Shown here: one piece after another, positions 23,327-32,160 of the stretch | Numbering within the stretch: the stretch's first letter is position 1 | How the letters are laid out: each line of letters starts with the position of its first letter | NCBI GenBank assembly: GCA_016081115.2 | Contig: JABTTQ020001787.1 | Location: forward strand, 186,001-250,000 | Length of the DNA stretch: 64,000 nt | Reading direction: 5' to 3' | DNA from: Rehmannia glutinosa | Lineage: Eukaryota; Streptophyta; Magnoliopsida; Lamiales; Orobanchaceae | Translations under genes and position numbers: made by a program | Notes under the pieces: generated by a model | The model's database searches: none | What the model saw: only the letters and a program-made list of their open reading frames with translations | Told to the model about the DNA's origin: nothing

Positions 23327-24631
23327 AAACACCTATAAAAGTCTAACAATCCTCGCAAGAGAGAACGAGATAAATTATAGGGTAGCAAGTTGACCACAAG
23401 TCGTCTCTCAAGAAAGACTTAGCGGCAAATAATTATTATGCAACATAATTGAGAAAATAAAACCTAAACACTCTACAGCATTTGTTTGATTTAAATAAAC
23501 TAAAAGATAACAATTAAAAAGACGAATTAAACCTAAGCACTATTAAACTTGGAGAAAGAGATATGGAAGAAGGTCTAGGATTTTGGATTCATCTCATCAA
23601 ACTTGCAAACAGAATATCAATTAATTGATCATGCAGTTAACAAATATAACAAACATATAAAGACTATGTCTAGATCGATAACTCACGTATTCGATTAAGG
23701 CTATCCCAACATAATTTGCTATTTTCATTAAGCCCAAGATTAGATAATACATTTCTAATTCATATCTAACCCCTAAATAAATTTAGTCCAGGAATAATAT
23801 CTTCGATCGATCTCAATTATCCCTTTAAACAATCAAGAGCTGGCCAAACAATCAATCAACAAGTAAACAATTTATTCAGAAAGCGGATCAATTAATCAAT
23901 ACTCATGCTTGTTTGTTTGAATCAAATCATCCTAATCCTAGAACAAGAAAATTAGTTTATGCTTGGAGATGGGATCATAATCTCAATTGAAGGAAAGAAA
24001 ACAATCATAAACATAATCATGCAATAATAATAATAACCCAACAATTGAAATTAGACAAAAGAGATGAAGAAATCTTACTCTTTGATTAAGAAGCAAAATG
24101 ACTTCAAAGGAAGAACCCAAGAAATCCCAATGATGAAAAGCAAGAGAAAAATACCAAAAACTAAAGTCTAGAAGTGCTATAAATGAAGGTGTGTCGAAAA
24201 TAGGGGCTCCCAAGTCCTATTTATAAGCCTAGAGTCCTAAACAAGGTGGAAGAGCCAAAAATCGGGAAAAAATCAGAAATTTTGTGTTCAAGACGACATC
24301 GCGCGTGCCCGCGCAACCGCCGCCAACCTTCCGTGCGCGCTGGCAAAGACTGCTGCCTTTGCCGACCTTCTCTGCGCGCTCGCGCACTGCCGCCTGCCGC
24401 TCGCTCAAGGCTTTCCGCGCGCTTTGCATCAGGCCGATGTTTGTCTTCATGTCCATTATCTCCGTTTTCATCCGTTTTGAGCCTCTTTTCATCATAACCT
24501 ATAAAAATGACAAAAACACCCTACGTAACACTCGACACTATAACCAATACTTAAAGCTATGTTAAATATACATAATTACATACAAAATAGAACAAAAACT
24601 CACAAAAATAATACTAAAAACATGCAAAACA
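23327..24631 (-). repeat. Athila/LARD-like 5' LTR (minus orientation)
   Basis: Partner of 19422-20659. It contains an expanded CG-rich patch at about 24295-24435 with many GCGCG/CGCGC motifs. The right end CATGCAAAACA adjoins the CTTAT duplication. Confidence 0.88.
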
Positions 24632-24636
24632 CTTAT

Positions 24637-25742
24637 GAAGAATAACACTTGGGAATCAGTTCCATACTCCGATGATATGAATTTGGTCACTCATAAGTGG
24701 ATTTTTGGGTGAATTATCTTCCTAATGGGTCTCGTTGACAAATATAAAGCCCGTCTTGTTGCGGGGATTTGAAAAACTTGCAGGGGTTGATTATTTTGAC
24801 ACTTTCAGATCCCATTGTTAAAGTTGTTACTATACACACCATTTTTGCTTTGACAATCACAATGAAATGGAAAATTCATCAAGTGGATGTGAATAATGCG
24901 TTCTTAAATGGAGATTTATCCAATATTTATGTGTATATGACTCGGCTAAAGGCTTTTTTGATGCATTAAAACCAAATCATGTTTCCAAACTCATTAAATC
25001 GTTATACGATCTCAAGCAAGCTCTCAAGGCCTGGTTTAACAAACTAAAGGGATTTCACTTTGCTCGGGATTCACTTGTTCCACTTGGACATATCCTTGTT
25101 TTTTTCAAGAATGACTCTTCATTTTCGTTGGTATTGGTTTACATTGATGACATTTTAATTACGAGGAAGTAATTCCGGTCGCATTGCTCACCTAATTTTA
25201 GATCTTAACTACAAATTCTTACTCAAGGATTTGGGAGAGGTTGGTTACTTCTTGGGAATTGAGGCTCATAAGAATGCAACAGGCATTTTGTTGGATCAAA
25301 CGAAGTATATTTCAAATCTTTACGAGAAAACATCCATGACCGATCGCAAGCCCCTGTCCCACTTCTTATTGTTCTGGTTTGAAATTGTCATTAAACTATA
25401 GTCCCTCATTGGCTAATGCTCTTGTCTCTGAGAGTCTTGTGGGGGCTTTGCAATATCTTACTTTGACAAATCCGGATATTAGTTCGGAGTGAATAAACTG
25501 AGCCAATTCCTTCTTTCCCTACTGAGCATCACTGGAAGGCCTGTAAATGCATTCTATGGTACTTAAAAGGCACCCCAACACTTGGTATTCAGTTGACTCC
25601 ATCTCCCAAGTTGTATTTAGAAGGCTTCTCTGACACGGATTGCGCTAGCTCTCTTAATGATAAGAAATCCACCAAAGTCATTCTTGTATTCTCTAGGCTC
25701 CAATCCCATTGTTTGGAGTTCCAAAAGGTAAAGTGTTGTCGC
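24637..25742 (+). pseudogene. copia-2 pol, reverse transcriptase part
   Basis: Frames resume after the Athila/LARD-like element with KNNTWE, then DKYKARLVA, KWKIHQVDVNNAFLNGDL at about 24868-24915, KSLYDLKQA near 25003, and the catalytic Y-I-D-D (VLVYIDDILI) near 25133-25160. RNase H begins with GFSDTDCASSLNDKKST near 25630 and is cut at 25742 by a hAT MITE. Single-base shifts and stops separate the pieces. The linker between integrase and RT appears to be deleted. Confidence 0.82.
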
Positions 25743-26264
25743 CAGGGCGTCAATTTTGTGACATGACACGATAACGCGACACCGAACCTAACACGAATTT
25801 AGCGGTACAAGTACAACCCTTAATAGGTTTGGATCAAAATCAGGTCGAACCACGGTTAACACGAAAAATAAATAGATCAGGTCAGGTCGACCCTCGTGTC
25901 GACACGATTGACCTATGTAACCCATTTAAATTTATAGTAACATATTATTATAATATTTTGTGATGTTTTAGTTGGTTATATGATGATGGAAAAATTACTA
26001 AATGTTTTTTAGTAATTATTTAATATTTCTTGTATTTTTATTTGTAAATTCAGTTTTTGTCCATTTTTTTATTTTTTCGTGTCAACTTTAAATTATATAG
26101 GTTTTCGTGTCGTGACGATTACGTGGTCATAAATGGGTCATGTTCGCGGTCGTGTATCTTGACATGAATAATTAAATGGGTCATGTTCGTGTTCGTGTCA
26201 TACAGTAATACCCGTGTCGTAACATGACCCGCAAACACAAAACACGACTTGATTGACACCCCTA
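25743..26264. mobile_element. hAT MITE (522 bp) inserted in copia-2 RNase H
   Basis: Inverted ends CAGGGCGTCAATTTTGTG and, reverse-complemented, TAGGGGTGTCAATCAAGTCG are hAT-type termini. Flanks GTTGTCGC (25735-25742) and ATAGTCGC (26265-26272) are an 8-bp TSD with two mismatches. Copies of GACACG/CGTGTC are concentrated in both arms, as expected for subterminal transposase-binding repeats in hAT elements. No coding capacity. Confidence 0.8.
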
Positions 26265-26352
26265 ATAGTCGCAAGAAGTAGTACGGAATCGAGTATCATA
26301 GTTTAGCAAAGAAGCAACCACCGAAATAATTTGGTTAAGGTCTCTCTTCTCT
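26265..26352 (+). pseudogene. copia-2 RNase H, middle fragment
   Basis: After the hAT MITE the sequence encodes GIEYHSLAKK-like and IIWLRSLLS-like fragments, the centre of a copia RNase H domain. An LTR fragment follows at about 26353. Confidence 0.65.
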
Positions 26353-26920
26353 CGTTAGGAAATTTATTGAGTAGATTTTAATGATACCATGTAAAACTTA
26401 AACTAGGAAGTTGGCACCCCATTTTCCTTGTAATTTGTATTGTAATAGATAAATTTGGAAAAGCCGAGTCAAGTAAGCTATGCCAAGGATTAAAAGAAGT
26501 CAATCGGACTATGTGAAGAATCATTTTGTGTGTCGGTCACCGAGTAATGCCATGAAGGAAGTCAAGGACTCGATCGAAGGAGAGTCGGTGAGGAACATTT
26601 GAAGAAGTGTTAGTCAAGTCAACTCAAGAAGTCAAGTCTCAAGTTGAAGTGACAATTGAGTTATCCAATGACTAGAGTGACTCAAGTCACCGGGGTACAT
26701 ACAACTATCTAGTCAAGACAACCGACTTAGATCCGTTGATTAAAGTCAAGAATATTACTCAATATAGTAATATGTCAAAGCCGCCAGGTCTAATGTGTTA
26801 ATCCTGCATTATGCAAAAGGAATGAACCAATGGGAAACACTTGCACCTTGTGTCAAGCACCGCAATGTTGCGAAGACATTTAATACGAGGAAGGGTCAAC
26901 ATCAAAGACCGCTGAGACCA
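26353..26920 (+). repeat. Partial LTR related to copia-5, inserted in copia-2 RNase H
   Basis: The segment starts GTTAGGAAATTTATTGAGTAG and shares ATGATACCATGTAAAAC, TAGGAAGTTGGCACCC and GTAATAGATAAA with the start of the copia-5 LTR (51221 onward). Weaker similarity (GTGCAAAAAG...ATGAACCAA) continues to about 26900. Only the first ~560 bp of a ~1.44 kb LTR is present, so it is a truncated solo LTR or insertion remnant. Confidence 0.65.
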
Positions 26921-27178
26921 AGCATCGTTCTTTGGTGTGACAACATTGGTGCCACTTCCTTGGGCTCGAATCCTATTTTTCATCCTAGAACCAAGCATAT
27001 AGAAATAGATGTTCATTTTATCCGAGAAAAGGTTCAATCTAGGTCCTTGATGTTCGTTTTGTGCCGCCCATCGATCAATTAGCCGATGTCTTCACTAAAC
27101 TATTGTCTGCGAATCCCATTTCCAAATCCGTGTAACAAACTTGCTCTCAAAAACCCAGACTCAACTTCTTTGGGAGCG
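26921..27178 (+). pseudogene. copia-2 RNase H, C-terminal part
   Basis: LWCDNIGATSLGSNPIFHPR and TKHIEIDVHFIREKV are the conserved C-terminal RNase H motifs of plant copia elements, followed in a shifted frame by DQLADVFTK-like residues near 27075-27105. TTTGGGAGCG just before 27179 is the decayed polypurine tract. Confidence 0.85.
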
Positions 27179-27371
27179 TATTAGTATATAGTTAACACAT
27201 TGTTAGTTTGTTTAAATGATTAGGCTTCAACAAAGTTAAGTCTCATTACAAATTATGTTACATATCATCCAACTATAACACTAGTATAAAAGCCTTGTAT
27301 ATATCTCATCATAATTCGGCCAAACACATAAATAATAATGGAGTTCTTCATATTTTATCCTGGTTCTCAAT
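27179..27371 (+). repeat. copia-2 3' LTR (~193 bp)
   Basis: Matches 17028-17233, including TATTAGTATATAGTTAACAC, ACTAGTATAAAAGCCTTGTA and AATAATGGAGTTCTTCAT. It is followed directly by the TTGAG duplication. Confidence 0.88.
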
Positions 27372-27376
27372 TTGAG

Positions 27377-27516
27377 GCAAGATAGCCATTTACTACTATC
27401 AAGCCTACACATCCGAAATTATACATGATCAAAATTGGCCCGAGGATTGGAAATCGTTTGACTTATCAAATTTCTTTGAAAATCCTATTTACGAGGCACA
27501 AAATCTGAATAGTTAA
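27377..27516 (+). pseudogene. copia-1 gag, C-terminal end
   Basis: An open frame reads KIAIYYYQAYTSEIIHDQNW, continues WKSFDLSNFFENP and ends NLNS with TAA at 27514-27516. Its position right after the TTGAG duplication makes it the continuation of the gag cut at 17027, one base out of frame with it. Confidence 0.65.
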
Positions 27517-27777
27517 AATAAAATCAGATGTATTATTTGTATGTTATCTCTCGGATGGTATATTAGGAGATTGACTTTATATGATTGTAACCTTATTTGT
27601 ACTTTTTCCCGGATGTTATATTAGGGTTGAATCATTTAGGGTGAAATAATAAATTTGTTTGTGTTTAATATTTGGATAACAAAATATACATAAATTTCTA
27701 TTAAATCATCCAAAAAATTCATATTAATTTTTATCCTCCAACAACTACATTAATGGCTATGAACAATAACTTTTATC

Positions 27778-27787
27778 TATAAATATA
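27778..27787 (+). promoter_or_regulatory. TATA box between copia-1 gag and pol
   Basis: TATAAATATA lies 74 bp upstream of the small ORF at 27861 and is followed by a CA-rich, T-rich leader (CATTTCATTCAACAAATTTACAC) like a plant 5' leader. It could drive an internal transcript. In such AT-rich DNA a chance match is possible. Confidence 0.45.
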
Positions 27788-27860
27788 CCAACATTTCATT
27801 CAACAAATTTACACATATTCTCTCATTTTCTTGAAAATTCTCATTTCTTTCATTCCAATA

Positions 27861-28025
27861 ATGATTAACTTAATCGTAGTGTTTCTCACTACAATGGTTC
27901 TCATGTACATTGTCTTACTTTTTGTTGGAGAATATCCTCCAAAACACTTTTGGTTTATGATTGGGCTTTTTATCTTCACCATTCTTTCTTTGTTAGCCGT
28001 AACAATTTATTTTAGCACGTTGTAA
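27861..28025 (+). CDS. Small two-helix membrane ORF (54 aa) in the copia-1 gag-pol interval
   Basis: The first ATG after the TATA box opens 54 codons with no interruption. The product has one hydrophobic helix (about residues 1-22, MINLIVVFLTTMVLMYIVLL...), a short polar turn GEYPPKHF, and a second helix (about residues 31-53) ending YFSTL. There is no soluble domain and no family is recognised. It lies between the gag stop (27516) and the protease start (28153), where a copia element normally has continuous coding. T-rich DNA encodes hydrophobic residues by chance, so it may be spurious. A TTG codon 30 bases upstream is in frame but is not a likely start. Confidence 0.35.
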   Translation: MINLIVVFLTTMVLMYIVLLFVGEYPPKHFWFMIGLFIFTILSLLAVTIYFSTL

Positions 28026-28057
28026 TAATTTGATGATTATGTACGTCTATGTTGTCT

Positions 28058-28064
28058 AATAAAA
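28058..28064 (+). terminator. Candidate poly(A) signal after the small ORF
   Basis: AATAAAA lies 33 bp after the stop codon, followed by TCTTTTATATTTG. With the TATA box at 27778 it could define a transcript of roughly 270 nt. Confidence 0.35.
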
Positions 28065-28152
28065 TCTTTTATATTTGAACTTTTAATGTGCATTGACGTT
28101 ATTATTTATTTTACATTTCAAAGATAGAATTTTGATAATCATATAATATTAA

Positions 28153-28252
28153 TTCAATTATACTAAGTATACATGGGAAACACCGACAAAAAAGATTATT
28201 GTTTACTTGATAGTGCAATAACGCACTCAATATTAACAAATAAAGTATATTT
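28153..28252 (+). pseudogene. copia-1 pol start (protease region)
   Basis: MGNTDKKDYCLLDSAITHSI matches the start of a pol frame whose aspartic protease motif is normally DSATTH. The catalytic Asp and Ser are kept. LINE-C interrupts it after 28252, and it resumes at 35456. Confidence 0.75.
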
Positions 28253-28481
28253 GTTATACTTTATCACATTCTCGGAACACCATTCTTACCCCATCCATAT
28301 TAATATTCATGTGGAGGCTGGTTCAAAGACACGAGGCACCCTGTTGATTGCAAAGTCAAAGAAAGAGGTACTTCTCTTGCCTCAAAGTGTCGATGTTGCC
28401 CTGGTTCATTTCCTACTACTCAGACACATCTTCTCTCCCCCATCTATTTCTTCATAATGATCAGGTTGCTAGAGTGTGGAA
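28253..28481 (+). pseudogene. LINE-C ORF2, zf-RVT fragment
   Basis: One frame reads VDCKVKERGTSLASKCRCCPG, and another LHNDQVARVWNHLF. These match the reverse-transcriptase zinc-binding domain downstream of plant LINE RTs (C-x2-C pair, then a 'VW' helix). One indel separates the two frames. The 5' truncation lies just before this domain. Confidence 0.6.
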
Positions 28482-28486
28482 CCATT

Positions 28487-29942
28487 TGTTTGATAAATGG
28501 TTTTATCATGATTTTGATGATTTTGTTTTTACACCAAAACAATATTTTTTAAAGGTTGTCCAAATACTCCTAAATGATTTAAAATGGTTTTAATATTTTC
28601 CGGAGTATTTCTTCAAGTCTATTTTCGACAAAATTGGACAACGCTTTTAATGTTTTTGTGTCAATGTGTTTTTACATCCAAACTATGTTTCTAAATATTG
28701 TCCTAATACTCCCGATCGGCCTAAAATGTTTTTACTATTTTTTTGAGTATTTCTCGGAGTTTATTTTCGATAAAATATTGGACAACATTTTGGTTTTGAG
28801 GCCAACCGGTCGCCCTATAGGGCAACCCGTACCTAAGGAGTACGTTGAAACAAAAATGAGGCGAGGTGTTATATTACAGGTCGTCACCGGCCGCCAGGGA
28901 CGAGTCGCCCCCGTCGACCAAATACCACGAAGATAATGTGTTTTTCGTTCTTCAAAACATGAAGGTCGCCGGCTAGGGGTGATGTCAACCGGTCGAGCAC
29001 CCCTTGACCGGTCGCCCGTGTTTTTTCTTTGAAACAGTTTCAAACTTCTATTTCTCACTGGACCGTCTATGGTTTGACAAACAAAATTCTAACCGTTGTG
29101 CAAACAGTGATGACTTTTCCTAAATTGTGGGATTGATTTCTAATAGCTATAATCTTGATTTTAATTACAATTTTTTTGTAGATATCAGATTCCAAGAGGA
29201 GCCTATCAAGTATCAATCATCTCCTATAAATAGAGGAAGATTTGAAGCACAACAACAAGAGAGAACAACACAACACAACAAGATATACTCAAGCAAACAC
29301 TTGGTCTTCTATTGTCATTATTCTTGTTGTAATTTGCCTAACTTATCACTTTCACATCCTTGAGGTCTAGGCTATTCTTGATTACACTTGCACTCAATTG
29401 TATAATTCATTATCGAGTTGTAATCTTGAATTTTGGGTAATCATTCAACACAAGATATCCTTGTGAGTGTTCTTGTGGTAAGAACACATTTGGGTGATCT
29501 AGGTGTTAGGTGTAAGAAGATTGTGGTAATCTTCTTGTCGAGGTGTTGAAGAATTTGGTATTCTTCAAGGTAGAAGATTGTGGTAATCTTCACAAGGTGC
29601 CGTTGGAGATTGTGGTAATCTTCAAGAGAGATTGTGGTAATCTCAAGGTGGTGTTGAAGAAGAGTGTGGTGCTCTTCAAGGTGTTGTTGTAAGTTGGTCT
29701 TGTATTAATTTTGGTAATTAATAAAATCTTTTATCTTTTTGAAATCCATCCCAAATATCTTTGGGGTGGTAGAGGATTAGGCCCTAGGTGGGTTGAACCT
29801 CTATAAATCGACGCGTGTGTTGTTTACATTCCGCACCTTTATTATTGTCTTTGAGCATTCGGTTCTAAAAAGAGGGTAAAATCGAAAAGATGGAGATAAT
29901 CTATTCACCCCCTCTAGATTATCGTAGCTACTTGGACTTACA
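28487..29942 (+). repeat. copia-3 5' LTR (1456 bp)
   Basis: Starts TGTTTGATAAATGG, ends CTTGGACTTACA. It has a TATA box (TATAAATAGAGG at 29225) and downstream the stem-loop array at 29467-29723. It aligns with the copia-4 LTR at 48123-49455, including the CCCCCTCTAGATTATCGTAG terminus. Confidence 0.9.
29467..29723 (+). repeat. Array of eight stem-loops with (G/T)TGGT loop
   Basis: Eight inverted repeats share a 5-base loop GTGGT or TTGGT: 29467-29487 (8-bp stem), 29514-29536 (9), 29546-29568 (9), 29573-29591 (7), 29603-29625 (9, one G-T), 29628-29644 (6), 29659-29677 (7, one G-T) and 29703-29723 (8). Stem sequences differ (for example GTGTTCTT/AAGAACAC, TTGAAGAAT/ATTCTTCAA, TATTAATT/AATTAATA) but pairing is kept. 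The array starts about 240 bp after the TATA box, so it is probably transcribed. Confidence 0.85.
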
Positions 29943-29956
29943 AGTGGTATCGAGCC
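29943..29956 (+). other. Primer-binding site, initiator tRNA-Met type (copia-3)
   Basis: AGTGGTATCGAGCC follows the LTR end directly. TGGTATCGAGCC differs slightly from the usual TGGTATCAGAGCC. Confidence 0.85.
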
Positions 29957-29988
29957 AAACTCTTTAGCAAGCTCGTTTCACATCGCGA

Positions 29989-31000
29989 GTGAAGAGGAAC
30001 GATCGTCGGCTACTGAACGAAGCTCATCTTACCGGCACCTCCACTACCAAGCCACTTCTAATTGATTCCAAAAAATTTATATTTTGGAAAGAAAGAATGG
30101 AATGTTATCTACAAGGTTGCGGGTTCGATATTTGGAACATCATCATAAATGGAGAATCCATTCCGATGATAGACACACCACACATCTCCAAAGGCCTCAA
30201 AGAGCTCAATGATGAAGAGAAGAAAATCATCTCCTTAAACGGTAAAGCTCTCAATATTTTGTATTGTTCACTTACTAATTTGGAATATGAACATATTGTA
30301 GGAATTCGATCGACACATGAAGTATGGCAAAAATTAGAATCCATCTATGGAGTATTTGCAAATGAAAGGAGTCAAACAAAAGCATCTACTTCTCAAAGGG
30401 ATACAAGTTCAAATCTAAGGAACAATCCTTTTACAACTTCCAACTATGAAGTAGTCGAACAATGTTTATGGGCATCGAAGAAGAAAACGAGGTATGTCTT
30501 AAACCTCTACTTCCTATGATATTGTTATTAAAAATGATTATAGTGATTTACAAAATGATTTTGATGATCTTCAAAATGAATTCCAAAGCTTGCTTGTTAA
30601 ATACAAAAATTTGAAAAAGGAATTCAATGTTTTGAAAAATGATAAGGATAGTTTATCTACCTCCTATGAATCACTATCATGTGCTCACTCCACCACACTT
30701 GACAAGGTTAGAAAATTTGAAAAAGAAAATAGTACTCTTGTTGAGGAGATTAATTGTATGAAAAAGGATTTATCAAAATCCAACTCGAGTACCGTTAAAA
30801 TGACCAAGATTATTGATATTCATGATTGTGATAAAGGACTTGATCATAAGCCTAGTATTGTAAATTATGTGAAAAGAAATCAAGTCCCTATGCATGTTGG
30901 TCATTATGCTCCAAAAATTATTACTTGCTTCTATTGCGGTAAAAGGGTCATACGGTAAATACTTGTCGGGCTAGAAATAACTCTAATTATTTTTGGAGAC
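29989..31000 (+). pseudogene. copia-3 gag
   Basis: The frame to 30519 reads TGTSTTKPLLIDSKKFIFWK, GCGFDIWNIIINGE, then EYEHIVGIRSTHEVWQKLES, which is a UBN2-type gag. A second frame (30590-30958) is a heptad-rich coiled coil (LVKYKNLKKEFNVLKNDKDS...EKENSTLVEEINCMKKDLSK) ending in the zinc knuckle start CFYCGK. The His and last Cys lie in the next frame. A deletion near 30400 and one indel at the knuckle inactivate it. No ATG is preserved at the expected start. Confidence 0.82.
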
Positions 31001-31440
31001 CTAAAAGTCTCAAGACTAATCCCAAAGGACCAAGCACTTGAGGGTACCACAAAATAATGTCATTGTAGGTACCGACGAAATAATAATCGAAGAAAATCCA
31101 TACCGCCAAGAAGATATCAAATGACCATTTCATTTGATCAAAGGAGAAAATATTTTCAACAAAGTCAATTTCCAAGAAGAGGAAATAATCAAAAATAGGA
31201 TGAACAAAATCCTTGGAAATGGCAAAGACATCATCAACAAGATGATTTTCCAAGAGAAAGACACTTTCAAAAATGGGAAGGCTACAATGCTTGGAAATGG
31301 AGCAATTGGAGAAACCTTCATCAACAAGAAGATTTTCAAAGGGAAGATACCATCAACAATGGGTACGACACAACCCATGGAAATGGCGAAATTGGTAAAC
31401 CGTATCTCCCTATTTAAATATGCATTTTATTTTTGCATGT
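31000..31440 (+). pseudogene. copia-3 gag tail with Trp/His/Gln-rich repeats
   Basis: In one frame (about 31145-31400) the sequence reads QNPWKWQRHHQQDDFPRERH, then NAWKWSNWRNLHQQEDFQRE, then DTTHGNGEIG. The first two segments are imperfect copies of a ~27-residue unit (W-K-W ... HHQQ/LHQQ-xDF-x-RE). This lies after the zinc knuckle where Sirevirus gags vary widely. Stops occur upstream. Confidence 0.5.
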
Positions 31441-32160
31441 TCTTATTTGTGTTTAAAGTGCAAAATGAGTTTTAAAATTTATAAGGTCCTCAATAAATAT
31501 TTGTGTTTTTAAAATCCTTTGAAAATGAGACCTTACATGTTGTTTTATGGATTTCTATAGCATTAGTATTTTTATTGTGATATCTCTTATTACTTGGCCT
31601 ACACTTGTGCTATTATATCTTGTGCAAAATTTGTTTAAAGTATTGTGTAGGACTCATGTATATTCACAAATGGCTATCTATGTCATAATATGTCAAAAGT
31701 GACATAAACTATCGAGGTTCGCTCATCATTTGCATTTATCTTATAGACTCGATATATTTTTATGCCTATGTGCTTATACAAGTGCCATTAAGAGGATGTT
31801 TTGATTTTGAATAGGCATTATTTGACATAGCTTGTTTTATCCAATATTTGTAAAGGATTATATTTTGTTTTGATAGAATAATTGAACTACAAAGTTATGC
31901 ATTATATTGCACATATAAATACCACTATTCTTGGATACTTATATCAAACCTCTTGTTCATATGATTCTTGTAAATGAGGTCTCAACTATGTGCTCTCTTA
32001 TTGTCTAATTTCAAAAGAGACCTCATGTAGCTTTCTTAAGCTTATTTGAACTTGAATGATTTATTAGACTCTTGATGATGCATAGTATGTGGTGCTTAAA
32101 ATAGTGTATCTATTATTCGATATTACTATGCTCGTGTGCAAAATATCTTGTTAAGATTTT
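31441..32160 (+). other. copia-3 interior, no recognisable coding
   Basis: T-rich sequence with stops in all frames where protease and integrase should lie. No catalytic motif was found, so these domains are deleted or beyond recognition. Confidence 0.55.

Larger units (their letters stand above)
19422..24631 (-). mobile_element. Athila/LARD-like Ty3/gypsy element inserted in copia-2 pol
   Basis: Two ~1.24-1.31 kb direct repeats (19422-20659 and 23327-24631) flank a 2.7-kb interior. Read on the minus strand, the 5' LTR is followed by TGGCGCCGTT, the start of a tRNA-Asp primer site used by Athila/Tat elements, and the 3' LTR is preceded by GGCTAAGTGTGGGGAG, a polypurine tract. CTTAT occurs at 19417-19421 and 24632-24636, the likely TSD. 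The interior has only an ORF1/gag-like relic and no RT or integrase was recognised, so it behaves like a LARD-type non-autonomous element. Confidence 0.85.
17028..27371 (+). mobile_element. copia-2: Ty1/copia element inserted in copia-1 gag
   Basis: LTRs at 17028-17233 and 27179-27371 bracket gag, protease, integrase, RT and RNase H remains in plus orientation. The element is flanked by a perfect 5-bp TSD, TTGAG, at 17023-17027 and 27372-27376, where copia-1 gag is interrupted. A tRNA-Met-like PBS follows the 5' LTR. The interior is enlarged by an Athila/LARD-like element (19422-24631), a hAT MITE (25743-26264) and an LTR fragment (26353-26920). Confidence 0.9.

Noticed and set aside
29500..29680. 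Simple minisatellite as the full explanation of the stem-loop array
   Set aside because: Units share the loop but not the arms, and spacing varies; pairing of unlike arms is not explained by plain tandem duplication.
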